Made by a program: the position numbers and the translations under genes
Assembly: GCA_963969365.1 (NCBI GenBank)
Contig: OZ017747.1
Coordinates: forward strand, 124,001 to 188,000
Length of the DNA stretch: 64,000 bases
Direction of reading: 5' to 3'
Origin: Asterochloris sp. CNOR1
Lineage: Eukaryota; Chlorophyta; Trebouxiophyceae; Trebouxiales; Trebouxiaceae
Shown: one piece after another, positions 20,571-34,600 of the stretch
Layout: each line of letters opens with the position of its first letter
Numbering within the stretch: position 1 is the first letter of the stretch
The notes under the pieces: model-generated
What the model was told of the DNA's origin: nothing
The model's input: only the letters and a program-made list of their open reading frames with translations
Database searches by the model: none

Positions 20571-22340
20571 GCAAGTGTTGCGGCCTCGCCTGATGGGTTA
20601 AGACAGGCTGCAAGACAGACGAGGAGGCGCAGAAGGCTGACCTTTGTCTACATGTCATGGCTCTTGAGGGCGCAGCTGGTGCACGGCCGCCACCATGGCA
20701 TCACGCTGACCTGCAAATATCAAGTGCAAAATGTCTCCATCAAGCCACTGCACGCAGCAAGGTTGGACAACATGATCCAACAGCACCTCAAAGCAGCACT
20801 TGCCTGGAATGAACTGCACTGCGGTGGGCGTCGCAATCCTCAAGCGTCCTCCTTTTCATAAGCTGTGGCGTGAGCTGTAGCCCCTCTGGACCCATCTGCT
20901 GCGCGCAGACCTCTTGGCCCTCCAACACAAGTGCCAGAGCGACAGAGCACACGTCCTGAATGCCAACTAACTTGCAAGTTGACTGACTGGCCTTGCTGCG
21001 GCTTAGAGCCAGATCTGGGGAAACTGCTGTGGAATGCCAGTCGCATCCCAGGTCCCAGGACGCTTCTAGCAAGTTACGCAGCACCCACAGCTGCCTCTCA
21101 ATCATGGCTGCGCGTCCAGCGCTTGCGGCACCACAGGAGCCCTGCGCTGTGCTAGACCAGAATCTGGACCGCAAGAGGGCAAACAGAAAGCCCTGCACAT
21201 CGAAGAACCTCCCCAGGCAGCAGGTGGTGTGGCCACTGCTGACTCGCCGCCATGCCGCCTGACCAGGCAGTTGCCAGGACACTTGGTCGGCGCAGTGACT
21301 GCCTGCATGACCTTGTGCTGCCAGAGCATGAGTGCCCGTCCAGTGACTCCTGCTCAGGCTGCAGCGCCTTCTGAATCCATGAAGCAGGAGCACTGGGTCG
21401 CTCCTGTGCCTGGGGGAGTGCACCCCAGCTCACAAGATAGCCACAGCAGTTGTCGCTGCTCAGCTTGTGCTGGCCATCTCTCACCTGACGGCCGGGGAAG
21501 ACATACAATGCAGCGCTAGGCAAAAGCCAGGCTGAACTCCTTAGAAGGGCAACCAATCCCTTGGAAGGGCAACAATTGATTGTCAAATGCTGGTGTGTCC
21601 AGCAGCCCTGTGATTCAGGCTTTTAGATGCAACGAACCTGTCGGCCTGCTACCAAGGAGTGCTGCTGCTACTGTTACATGTCAGAGGTCCAGCCCTCACT
21701 GGTGCAGCCCGCTCTGGAGTCACTGCTCACCCCTGCACACACATTCACACCTGGTGAGGGGCGGTGTCCTCATGGTGGGCTCTGCGGCACTGCAGTCTGC
21801 AGCCACGGCCATCAGTCTTTCATCTGAGGCAAGACAGGGCAAGCCAGACTGGCACACAGACGAGGAGCTCTTGTGGGAGCTGGCCTCCTAGGAGACCCTG
21901 GGTAGCTGTGAGACCGTCATGCCACCCTCAAGTACGGAGAGAACAAGCATTATGGCCACAGCTGACACCCATTCAGGGCATCTACAGCTCACCTTGGAAA
22001 GCCCGTATGGTGCGCTCTGGTCACCAGTGGCTGCTGCCAATCCTGATGCTGCTGCTCTGCTGGAAATGAAAGCACAGGTGCTTCTGCAGGGCACATAATG
22101 TTTATCTGGATGGGCTGCTGCCAGATGCAGTAGGGCCACTGAGGTCATGTCTGTGGCGACAGGGAGCCTGCAGCTTGACAGAACGATGCACATTAGAGCC
22201 CTGTCACGGCGCAGCACGACACGCAGACTAGGTTTCACTTTACTGTCTTGGTAAAGCTGCCGTGTTTGCGCAGGCAGGAGCCAGCAGGGCGCCAGTACTG
22301 ATGCAAGATCTCCCTGGCCTCTTCAGATAACCTGATATAT
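20571..22340. other. Stretch with no recognised gene
   Basis: The longest coherent frame is on the minus strand at 20788-21423, including MIERQLWVLRNLLEASWDLG and LVGIQDVCSVALALVLEGQE. It might be exonic but matches no family I know. The block 21445-21600 is a diverged copy of spacer 14540-14680. A plus-strand peptide at 21.77-21.89 kb (DWHTDEELLWELAS) is equally unassigned. Confidence 0.4.
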
Positions 22341-22600
22341 CGCCATGCTGTGCAGATATAAGCACACTGTCGTCAAAGACTTGAAGCCAGGCAAGTCAAG
22401 GTCTTGAACATCACCGTGCTGGCTCCAGATGAGTGCCAGCATCCTGATATGGGACATCTCTGGAAACATGCAGAGGAGATGGGAGAGTGTCAATCTGATG
22501 CTTGGCCTGAAGCCCTACACTGGTCCATGCCCAGTGGCAGACCCCAAAGTTACTTATCAAGGGCCTAGAGAGGCCATCTGAGCCAGACTTCAGTGTTTGC
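22340..22600 (+). pseudogene. Possible decayed OB-fold fragment (SOSS-B/NABP-like)
   Basis: In broken frames it reads TVVKDLKPGKSRVLNITVLA, then ILIWDISGN, then KPYTGP and PSEPDFS. This order recalls SOSS complex subunit B (TfVKDikPG.....i.vL, vsVWDe.Gn, LtLYtG, EvPN.Se). Frame changes separate the pieces and it ends right at the VPS15 start. It may be a remnant or a chance likeness. Confidence 0.25.
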
Positions 22601-22609
22601 TGGGGAGCA

Positions 22610-25600
22610 ATGGGAAACCAATACAGCTCTCATCGCCAGTTGGAGGCAGAGCATCTGGCAGAGCTCCCCAATGTGGTCCTCAAACAGGTGCAGCTCTGAC
22701 ACAAGCAGGCATTCAGTACAGACTTGTGCCTTGCACTAGGCCTCGCCTGGAGCACAACATCTGCAACCATTGGCTGTGTGCTCAGTGCGACACTCATCCT
22801 CTAATGGCTCCACAGGACAGAAGTGCAAGCTATACTGCCAAGTCACATCATTCACGCTGCGCCAGCTGAGGGCCTTCTGTCACAGCGCGCCAGCTCATTG
22901 AGCACAGCACTGGTCAGGCACACAGCAAGTCCCCTTCCCCCTGCAGGTACTGGGCAAAGGACGCTTCTTGAAGACGGTCCTGTGCGTGCACGACACAGGC
23001 GGCCTGGTAGTGGTCAAGGTGTTTTACAAGAGGGAAGATGTCCCAGACCTACGGCCCTATGCCCAGCAGCTGCTGGTCATCAGGTGGGCGCCACCAGCAT
23101 GTGATGTCCGCTGTGACAGGGGAGCTGGCGCAGGCATCACACGCAAGAAGCCGGGGTCGCGCCGTGCAGCCTGCAGGATGCGCCGTGCCGCCTGCTGAGA
23201 GCCTGGGGGCAATCCACTGCCCTGTCCCTGCCTGCAGGCGGCTGCTGGGCATAAAAACCTGGTAGCCCCTGCTTGAATGCCTCACTGCTCAAACCCTCAT
23301 AAACCCTCATGCCTGCTAAAGCCACACCGGTCAATTCCCACTTCCCCAGGAACTTGCCTGCAGGAGGCAGCTGGCAGACATTCCCATGAGCCACGTGTGG
23401 CCCCACCAAGAGTGGCTGGATGCCGATCGCGCCTGCTTCATGTCGCGCCAGTACATCCACTCCAGCCTGTTTCAGCGCCTGAGCACGCGGCCTTTCATGA
23501 CACAGGCTGAGAAGGTAGGCAGCAACGTATCTGGAGGCAGTGCCCGTTGTGGTCATTGGCAGCTTCCTTTCTGTGATGCCGTGGGTTTGGGATGGCCGGC
23601 ATCAGCGTCTCATAGGTGGGGCCTTTCAGACTTCACTGCATGCTTGTCCAGCCTGCTCCAATGCCTCAGGCGTGGCACTTCCAGACGCAGATTGTATGCA
23701 TTTGGCAGCACAGTGATGCCAGCAACTTTCTGCTGCCTGGCAGCCAAATCTTCTTGCAGACACCCCTGGCTCAGCATGTATGTGTTCCCCACAGTATTGC
23801 TGACATGTCTAGTGCGTGTGTGAGCAGTGCCCGTGTGGTGCCCGGTAGCCAGAACCTCATGCAGGCAGCTGCAGCCCAGCAGCATGTCAACAATGTTATG
23901 TGCTTTATCCCACATGCTAGCTTGTCCAGCTCAGGAAGCTCTTGGACGCCACTGTTATGGTTGTGCATCACCTGTCAGCCTTGCTGGGCCAGCTGTGGCA
24001 CTGCCAAGGAAAGGACAGGCTGATGCAGGACACTCTGGCCCTTGCAAACTTGGATGTAACCTCCAAGCATGCTCCTGCCTCACCCGCTGCAGACATAAGT
24101 CTGCATGTGTGATCTGCCTTCGCAGTCATCTTTCCATGCTCCAGCCTTGACTCTGCACTTGCACCGTCCCCTGCAGCACTGGATCACGTTCCAGCTGCTA
24201 CACGCTGTGGCCCAATGCCACGAGCGCAGCGTGTGCCATGGCGACATCAAGACTGAGAACGTGCTGGTCACCTCCTGGAACTGGGTCTTTCTCACCGACT
24301 TCGCTTCCTACAAGCCAGTCAGGGTGCCGGCTGACCACATGGTGAGCCTTCTTCTTGTCTGGCTGCAATGTGGTAGCTGAATATCTTGGGCACATTGCAA
24401 ATCTCTTCCACAAGCCAGTATGGGGGCCGGCCTGTGACAACTTTGGGTGCTGTGAGTTTGTCTCATACTTGCCTGTCAAGATGCCCGCTGACCACACGGT
24501 GAGCTTGTGTGCTTCGTTACATAGGCCCCGGCACCAAGTTTGCCTCCTGCAAAGCTGTCATGATACTTTTGATGCTGCTGGTTTGCTATGAGGTAGATGA
24601 TTGAGGGCCTCCGCTGCAGCTGCAAGATCATATACAATTGTCAGCGTGCCTGAGCTTTGCCTTTAGATTCTGCAGGACAGTGCCTCCTTTCAGATTCGAG
24701 AACACCAATTGCACCTTCCACAAGCCTGTCAGGGCTCTGATCAACTGCGCGATTAGCCTGATGTGGGCAATGTATCTGACTCAGCTTGCTGTGGCAGCTG
24801 CCAAATTTTCAGTGCGTTCTGCTGTGTAGTTCCTTTGCCTGGCTGCCTGCTTGGACCTCTCGAGGCACTTCAGATCTGATTGCAGCGCTCGGCCTCTGCA
24901 CACTCGTCCAAGGCACTTCAAAATTTGCTTGTGACCATGAGCACAACATGCTACAACCAATGTACTAAGCGTCAGTAACTTGTGCTTGCTGCAAGGCTTT
25001 GCCCTGCTGAAACACCATTTCCACACAGGCACGGCCACTTGAACCTGTCGCCACTTAGGCTTGCTGAGGTGACGCGATTTTGGTGCAGAATGACTTCAGT
25101 TACTTCTTCAATCCCAATGGGCGCGAACAGTGCTACATCAGCCCCGAGCGCTTTTACGTAAGCTCAGACGCCCAGGGAATCTGGCGCCAGCAGGCAGCGC
25201 TCCAGCCCAGCATGGTGGGGACTGCCAGCTCAAAGACATCACAACATGCCTTGCACTGCATGCACCATCTTGGTGCCACGTTAGGCAGTCTGGCAGTTTG
25301 ACTCGTGTCATGTCATCAAAGACAATGCATCAGCCCTGCCTGGAAGGCACCAGTTGTTCAAAGAGCCATCCTTACCACTGAGTGTGTACTGGGTAACATG
25401 AGCTGTTGGACATCGCTTTTTGCTGACCTGAAGAGAACGGGCGCTTTGCATTGCACCTGTCATTGCCATGCCACGCCAGGCATTCTAGTACCAATGCCCT
25501 GAGCTGCATGAGCAGGCAGCCCTGCAGCTCAGTCTGGTGGGCACCTGTCGTTCAGACAGTGGCTTGTCATCAATCTGGCTGCACTTGTCATCAATGGGTC

Positions 25601-28600
25601 TTGCTTCGTGATCCTATGTCCCAACGTTAGGCCCTTTTGTTGCTTACTCCAGGGTACCCTTCTTGCTTTGAAAGTGATCAAGCAAACTGCTCACACAAAG
25701 CAATGCAAGGCATACTGCATGTGCCCATGCTGCAGGACGTCTTCTCGGCTGGCTGCGTCATTGCTGAGACCTTTTTGGACGGCAAACCCCTCTTTGATTA
25801 TGCTGCGGTGCGCAATGAGGTTGCGGCATGGGTCTCTTGCTGGTGCTGCCTCAGTCTGCGCTCATGTCTGCGGCAGCACCATGAAATATTAGCAGAGCAC
25901 GTGCTTTAGTAGGGCCACCTCTTGAACTTGCAATAATTGCTGTGTAGTATGACAGGCTGCAGCATGCCCTTGTCATGATGGCGCATTGGTGCCTTTGGCC
26001 TGCCCAGCTTGCCACCTTATCAGCATGAGCATCACATGGCACTTGTCCCTCCTGCCCTGCAGCTCCTGCGCTACCGAGCGGGCAAGTTCGACCCTGCCAG
26101 CATGCTCCATCAGGTCAGCATGAGGCTCCACAGATGAGCAGCATCCTCTGCGGGCACCACTTATGCATGAATCTCCATCAAATCTGTCAATCTTGCATTG
26201 CATTAGATTCAGCACGGGCTGCCACAGCTGCTCATGCATGCCCTTCAGCAGTCTCATGGGACCTTACTCCTCTTGCTTCAGTGAGCAGCACCCCTTGTGC
26301 GTGCTCCTAGAGCGTCTCAAACAGATACTGGAGCACATCTAACTGCAGGCGCCTGCTGCAGCCTGCGGCCTGATCCAGCACATCATGCAGCTGCAGCACG
26401 CCAAGCCACCAGGCGAGCTCTCACCTCCCTCTCCCTGTAGGTACCGGCTGCAGCCCGCAGCCTGATCCTGCACATGGTGCAGCTGAGCCCAGCCAAGCGG
26501 CTGAGCGCTAAAGACTACCTGGCGCGCTGGCAGGACAGCTTTTTCCCCCAGAGCTTTGAGACTTTCCTGCGCCCCTTCATGCGGACCCTTCAGGTGGGCT
26601 GGTGTTGCATCTCTTCGTGTGAATCCTGTGCCTGCTTCATCACAGCTGTGACACCAATGATTCTAGCATCCTCAGAGCTGACCATGGTTGTGATGCAGCT
26701 GGCGCTGAGGTGACGACATGCTGCTGCAGTTGCCTTTTCTCACTCTTCCACAAAACGTGGTGCTGAAAGGATGTCCCTGCTTTATGCATCCAGACCTAAA
26801 GGCATCTGCAGGCTGCCACAAAATGCACCACTGACACTTGCACTGCAATACTGTCAGCAGCCAGAGCTGAGCAATAGCATTGGTGCCAGGCGCCACCATA
26901 TTGCTGCAGAAGCTAGCTGCCAATGCCTGCATTGCAGCAGTGCTGGCAGCGCATGAGCAGGTCAAGGAGCTTTCTTGAAGGTGCCTGCACACTGCTGCAG
27001 ATTCTGGGATGCAGACACTCCCAATTGCAGCTGAACAGTGCTGGCATCAGAACCAACCAAGCCTCTGGTACTGGGTCCAGGTCGCTGTACACTGCTGCAG
27101 GGTCTGGATGCTGATGCTCGCGTTGCAGCAGTGCTGGCGGCGCGGGAACAGGTTATGGAGCTCATGCCAGCCAAGGATGCCACTCCCACCCCCAGCAATG
27201 GCACGGGAGTTGCCAGCAGCCCCTCAGCAGAGAGGTTATTCTCACTGGTTTCCATGGGCAACTGCAGCCAGGACATTCATGTTTCTAGGACTTGCCGCCC
27301 TCATGCGGCTGCCGGTCGCTCCCTTTTGCTCAGCTGAGGAGTACCGGCAGCCAATGACCTTTAGGTTGCCACTTGATTGAGCTGGAGCTTGATTTCACCT
27401 TCACAATTGGTCTGGTGCAACAACCCCCCCACCATTCTGATCATTGACAGGATGATGCCCCAGCACCCTCGTGACTCTAAGCAGTCCTCAGAAAATGGCA
27501 TCTGACTGTTCAACCCCTCTGCATCCAATTGCTACCAGGCAGCTTTGAAGCTTGGTGACCCTGCCTGCAGGCAGCAAGAGGCCACTCCACTGCCAAACCC
27601 CTTGCTGGCCATAAATCAGATGACTGCCGAAGCCATGCTGGCGTCGCCAGACGCCGATCGCGGCTACACGACAGAAGATCTGCTGCACCAGACCCAGAAC
27701 TTGCTGCAGAGCCTGTCAGCGCCGCAGCACTCGGAGGCAGAGGAGCATGGCGCCTTCTTTGCTGCAGACCAGCCCCCAGGCGCAACAGGTGGTCTGCAAG
27801 ACCTGTCTGGTTTGACTGCAACTTGGGCTGTTGCATTCTGGCACCTTGTGAGCTGCAGAGCAGCCCCCAGAGGCAGCAGGCACAGCCCTGCATGTGCGTT
27901 CATCAGGGATCCCCGCATCCTGAGCGGACTACAAAAGGGGGTGAGGCAGCCCTGGACCTGCACTGCATACACCTGCACTGCATGAGTTGTGGTGTCTGTC
28001 TGCTGCAGAGCAGACCTCTGAGGCCTTGGTGAGGGTCTGCATTTGATGTCAGCATGTTTGATGGTGTGAAGTGCCAGCCTCACAGAAGTAGCAAGTAGGC
28101 TCTTGCAAGGCAGCCTGGGCCTTGCACGTCCTGCAGGGGGACTGAGGTGGCCAGCAAGCTGAGTCAGGTAGAACAGAACTTGCCACACTCGTTGCTCAGA
28201 CAGAGAGCATGTTGTGCTGAGTGCTTAGCTCGCTTGAGTGGGCTGCCCATGTTGGCATACTCATGCCAACTCTTGGTTGAAGGTTGGCTGCAAGCTTTGC
28301 AAGCAGAGATGTCTCCCTGGCTGCTGTGCTATCATGACTGGCCGTGAGTGCTGCTGCTGGAATTCTGCACCTGCCGCTCAAACTTGATGTACTCTGTGCT
28401 GCAGAAGAGGACGGGCCTGCAGAAGAGTTGGGGAGTCCGTCCAGCATGTCCGCCCCAGAGCTTGGAGAGGATGAGTTCGTGGAGATACAGGTGAGGCACT
28501 CTTGCCCTGCCTACAAGACAGCTGCAAATGTTGAGTCGGCCTGGCAGGAGCAGCTGCTCACACATATATTCCAGGACTGGCAACTGACTCAGCAAGCAGC

Positions 28601-31600
28601 CTTCAGCCCGCGTTTGGCTTACCCCCCAACCAGTCCTCCCGGCTGCCTTTCGCATGTAGCTGTCAGAAACTGTGTCCAGATGTATGCTTTGTGATCCATC
28701 TGGGTGCAGACGGGGGCCAGAGCAGGCATGGTAGCCTCTACTCTCCTCTGCAGTGAGGCCCTCCTAAAACATTTCTGACACTGGCATGGCAATGTTCAGT
28801 AAGCTTTAATGCTGCTGGCTGCAGGGTCGGGGCCCAGGGCAGGCATGGCAGCCCGTGGAGGGTGCCAGCACCAGCGCCCGCGATGCTGTTGAGGCCCCCT
28901 CCCCTGGCGGGTGGCGGTGGCTCGCTCCCTGGCAGGTTTGTGAATGCAGTCTCGCTGCATTGGGCAAAATGCAGGAGCCAGGTGCACTGACAGTCAGGTT
29001 CTGGTCAACCCCAACCCTAGAGCCCCCGGTCATCTCGACAGATTCCAGCATAACAAGCATGCAAGAGCCCAACGCACTGATAGTATTGTCTAGACATTCT
29101 CAGAATTCTGGCAAGATGAGCAGCACACTCTGCAGCTCCTTGCTTGCTTGAGTGTACAGCAGCGAGCACTGGGGGCACTGCCCATTGTGCAGTTCTTGCA
29201 TTGCTCAGGCTTCAGCAGAGCAACAGGGACTGCTTCCATGTCTTCCCCACCCACATCAGGGGCAGTGTGAAGGGTGGAACAGGCTGCCTGCGGCAGGTGT
29301 GATGTACTGACCACAGGCCCGAGGTCAACGGCATCAATGCTGCCCTTCATCCCCTCTGGCATGCAGTTTGGGAAGGCCTCCGGTGATTTTCTGGCAGCAT
29401 AACGCCTTCCAGCATGCCTGCAGGCACAGGAGATGCCAGGGGAGACCGGCAAGGATGCTTGGGCCTACCTGATTCAGGACTCTGGCACAGGCCAGCAGGG
29501 GCATACCTGGCAGCCACAGGCTGCTGAAGGCTGCTCAAGGAGGCGGCGCCTCTGGAGACGGCGGCGGCTCAGGGGCGTGCGGGAGGAGCAGGTTGGCTAG
29601 GAGTTTGTGCCCACATTGGATTCCTATGACTGCTCTCTGGCATTCTTTTTGTGGCATAGGAGGCAGGCCGTGTTGTGCCTTTGACTGGCCGATGGTCTCA
29701 GGGGTGACTAGGTGAGCCAAAGGCGCGCGCCTTGGGCAGCTGCTCACCTCCAGCTATGAAGCTGCCTGACGCTTCTAGGACTGAGCAGGTCTCCCTCATT
29801 TTTCGTTGTGCATTGCAGGCAAGCATCTGTTGAGTGGGGCAGAAGGCAATCCTCAGGTTGAGTGGGGGATGCAAACTCCTTTTCAGCCCTTGCAGAAATG
29901 CACATCAGGCTGCTGGGCAAGCACAGTGCTTCTTATGAGGTTTCACAGCTTTGATGTTCTCACTTGCAGGGAACGGTGGAGGGGAGGGAACCAGCCCAAA
30001 TCTAGAGTGTTGCATCTGGCGTCAGGCATGCGTCAGTGGCATCTGCAGGAGCCAGCTGAGAGCAGGGCACCAACCTAGCAGCTGTGTTCACACAGTCTGG
30101 CAGTGTTCATGTGCCCTCCTGCAGGGCCCGGCAGCAGGGGAAGGCACCAGCCCCGTCATCATGATTGCTGTGCTGCTGTGCTCGCTGCTGCGCGGGGCGC
30201 GTCTGCAGGAGTCCCGCGTCCAGGCCATGGCCCTCCTCACAGAGATCGCTGCGGGGTGTGATGACGACACCCGCCTGCAGCGCATTGTGCCCTACCTGAT
30301 GGTGAGCAGCTCTGTTCTTGGCTGCTGGGATGTTCTGCCATACCTGTTCTTCATGCCAGACTAACATGCCGTACCTGTTTCATTTACCAGGTAGAGCTAT
30401 GAGCCAGGCGGCAATGAGGTGTAGCTACCTCTCAGCGTTCCTGCCCTGTGTTGTCAAAGGATGTACACGCCAGGCTAGCCACAAAATGTTGGACACGTTC
30501 CTCAGCAAGCATCTTGCAGCCCATCGAGGTCTGGAGGGCTGCCAGCCAGAAGGAAACCATAGCTGCATTGATAACATGGGATTCCCTGGACTGTGTGCAA
30601 ATGCACCTATAGGAGCGTGCATGTTGGTGGCATGGCCAGTCTGAGGACTGCTGTTCAAGGCACACAGGAGGCTGAACATCAGAGCAGCCTCTTTTGCTCT
30701 ACCGCTCCTGGCAACTCAATCCTGTCTTCTTGTGCAAAAACATGCTGACCAACATCTTGCCGTGAATGCACAGGAGATGGTAGGAGAGCCCACAGCAGGA
30801 GTGCGCTGCGCTGCGCTGAGGTCCCTGGCCCGTGTGCTGGCCACTGTGAGCGCTGTGGCCCCAAGCGATGCCAAAATGTTCAATGAGTGAGTGACCCTCA
30901 TGGGGTTGCATCATGGTGTTGCCTTGGACAGAGCCTCAGGGGAGGCAACGCTCCCCCCAGTGAAGGCAACCTCCAGACAATCACAGCCCCTTGCGGCTAA
31001 TCTGCATGTTGCGGCTAATCTGCATGTCCACCCCGGCAGGGGTGCACACTGCTGTTGAACTGGCCCTGAATGATGTTTGTGAGCCAATAGCAGCAACTTT
31101 CTGGCACTTGGGGGGTGGTTGCAGTGGTCGTTGCTGATTCCATTGTTTATGCTCAATGACAAGCTGGGAGGTGTTTCAAGACTCAGTTGATCTACTCAGT
31201 CTCACAGCAGTGTGCGGCGCCCTCTTGATGACTGCAAACACAGCTCTTCTAAAGCACACACAACTCCACCCCCAGTTTGCCCAATCTTCCCTCATTCTGC
31301 CGCCAACCACAAAGAACTGCACAATGTCCCTGCAGGTACATTTTGCCCTCCCTGTCGCTGGTGCCGACAGATCCAGAGGAGTCTGTGTGCGTGGAGTATG
31401 CAGCAGCCCTGCCAGCCATGGCGGCTGCAGCCCACAGGTTCCTTGAGCGCCTGCAGCAGGCCCCCAATGCTGCACCACCAGAGGACACCTCAGACACTGG
31501 GCTGGTGAGCTCCTGCAGTCGTGGCCATCTGGCGACACTGAAGCCTCTCAGCAGTGCCTGTATCCTAAGGGAATGTCGTTGCGCAAGGAAGTGGGCCTGG

Positions 31601-34600
31601 CAGGCACAGCCTTTATTCCTTGCCCTGCAGCAGGGCATGTATGGCCAGGGCAATTTCCAATTTCGTACTGTTGACGTATTCGAGTGGCTGCAGCAGGCAG
31701 GCCTGCACAGTTGATGGCGCAGCTCGCGCCTGCTGCAGGCGCACATTGCCACAGCATGCACCTCTCAACTGAATGCGTCATGTTCTGACAGTTGCTCCTG
31801 CCGCAGGTGCGCTATGATGCCGAGGTGGCTGCCCTCAGGACCTCTGTCGAGAAGGTGGTGCTGGACCTGGTGGTGGGCCCCCGCAGCAGCGTGGCTACCC
31901 GGCGAGCCATCCTGCCTCACATTCACACCCTGGCGGCCTTCATCGGCAGGAGGTGGGTCTCATGTGAAAGTGCAGCACAAATTGTCAGTTATTCATGCAT
32001 TCATGCAGGAGCATGTCACTCCTCATGGTCAGCACGCCGCCAGCTGTTCTGTGCAGCTGAATGGCGACCTGGCAAGCTGTCCTGCCCCGCATCTGTTCTG
32101 ACAATCGTCACAGCAGGCATTGGCGTCGAGGGTTGCTCACCAGCGTCTGCAGTTTGATGATGAGGGCAGATGGAGGTGGGAGGTGTGTGGTGGCTTCCAC
32201 GGCCCGGGGAGCAGCTCAACAGTCTTTCCCCTTGGCAGCTGCTTTTACCAGTCACCTTTTATCATTGTGTTGCTCTGCAGGGAGAGCAACGACTTCCTCC
32301 TGCCGGCCGTCATCACATTCCTCAACTCCCGCGACTGGCAGCTGCGGGCAGCCTTCTTCAGGCACATCAGCGCGATGGGCGCCAGCTCCAATACTGAGGG
32401 TCTGGAGTCCTTCCTGCTGCCCTGCCTGGAGCAGGTGAGACAGAGGGCACCAGCTCAACATCGATGTTGCATCTGGCTTCAGGCATACATCAGATGCATC
32501 TGCAGAGCCAGGTGACAGCAGGGCACCGGCCAAGCAGCTGTGTTGACACAGTCTGTGTGCCTCCGATACTGAGGGTCTGGAGGTCTTCCTGCTGCCCTGC
32601 CTGGAGCATGTGGCCCCCTGCAGGCGTGCGTGAAACGACACGCAATGTCGGGCAGCGGCAGGTCGGTGCAACCATGTCTTCAGCAAAGGGGTGAGCATGC
32701 TCAAAGCCTGTAGCTAAGCAGTTGAGGCTGCTGTAAGGCCTGCCCGGACCAGTAAGTCCTGCATGGAGCTGGCCAGGCAGGGGCAGAAAGCTGCAGCCGA
32801 GCCCCCACTATCCAGGGAGGACGCAGCATGGGGCAGAATGACCACGCCTTTGCAAGCATGCTGCTCGTTCATCCAGCACTGATGCGCATGCTTCGGGTCA
32901 CACAGGCAGTTTCACACAGTGACTGCAAAGTGCTGAATGCTGGATACTGCAGGCTTTGGTGGATGCTGAGGAGACTGTGATTGTGGAGGCCTTGGGGTTT
33001 CTCAGGGAGCTCTGCACATCTAAGCAGATCAGAAAGCCAGCGCTTTTGGCAGCTGCCAAGAAGGTGAGCTTAGGGCAAGTGCTGTTGTCCTCAGCATTTC
33101 TGTAGGAAAAAGCCTCAACTGCAAAGGGGCCCTGAGAGGTCACACCCGATAGAGCTTTCAGATAGGATTGGTGCTGTAGCCCCTATGTCTCATGTCCAAG
33201 TGCAGGTGCATCTTGCTGGTGCAGACTGACATGTTTCAGCTTGTGTGGTTGGCCTGTCATGCAGCTCGCTGGCCTGTCATGCAGCTCAACACCACTTGTC
33301 ACCCACAGCCTGGGGTCATATGATATGATGGCCCACGTTCAAGCTGTATCTGAGTGCAGCAGGGCCAAGACTGTGGCGCAGCATCTACAAAGCATACCCT
33401 GCAGCAGGACAGGTTTGTGGGTTGTGGGCAGCTGCGGCAATGCTGCGCACTGATCTGCCACCCTTCTGCAGCGCAAGATCACTGCTCAGCTGTTGCCATG
33501 GGTGTACCTTGTGGGACGCCGGGCATGGCGTGCTGCCGTCTAAGCCACTGACACTGCTGCTGCCTTGTGCAGTTGCGCCTCACTGTGGCTGCAGCACAAG
33601 GGGAAGCATTCTGGCTGCAGTCCATTCTTTCCATAAGTGGTAGTCCCTGTCCTGTTTGTGTCAGCCACCTAGTGGCTGCTGTGCTGCATTCATGTGCCAG
33701 TGGGCAGGCAGCAACCCTCATGTTGTGAAGCGGGCTACCTGCTCATCAAATCGTTGATGGGCGCAGGTGGTCCTTGTCCTCATGTTGTTGACCAGTCTGC
33801 TGGCGGGCAGTCTGTCCTGCTTGTGGTACCCTTCTGAAGGTGCCCCTGTGCTGTTCAGGTGGCCCCGACTCTGCTGCAGCACCCGTCCACCAGCGTGCGG
33901 GCGGCGGCCATCCTGTTTGTGTCAGCCGCCGCCCGCCACCTGTCGCGGGCAGACTGCTATGCCTTCTTGCTGCCGCTGGTGCTGCCAGCCCTGGAGTCAG
34001 AGCCTCCCGGACTGGAGCACCCAGATGCCATTGCACAGCAGCTGGTTGTACCCAAGCACGCTGCTGGCAGCAATGGCTGGACTGCCAACGGAACGCAGGC
34101 AGCTGGGTGAGGCCTTTGGCACATGGTGCACTGCACAGCAAGTTGTTTGTGCTACAAGGTTGCTGGCTGTGCTGTTACCCCCTTAGGGTGCAGGCTTTAT
34201 CTTGGCTACGTGTCGCATAGTGCTTGTCTGCGTCATGGGGAGAAAGTGCAAAATCTACTTTGCTGCCCACACTGACTGGAGTAGCCCGAAACGAAGCATG
34301 AGGTACTTTTGGCGTTGATCCTGCCTACCGCTGGGAGAGCGCCTGAGTAAGCCTTGGCGCAAGAAGCTGTACTTTGCGGCCTTAAGCCAACTCATCAATA
34401 CCCCTTCCCGGCCTCCACAGGGGGTTCCGTGGCACCTCGCTCAATGGGCACCGCAGGAGCCATGTGGCCGCCCCACCCCAGCCGCCTGTGCCAGTCTCAG
34501 CCCTCTCAGAGAGCTCCCTACAGGCGCACCAGCAGCAGCTGCGCCAAGCCGAGGGCAGGGCTGGGGTTCAGCCATCCCCTGCAGGCTCCAAGCGGGACCC

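Noticed and set aside
20788-21423. 211-codon minus-strand gene
   Set aside because: Not listed as a gene because no family, start context or splice partners support it, though MIERQLWVLRNLLEA looks protein-like.
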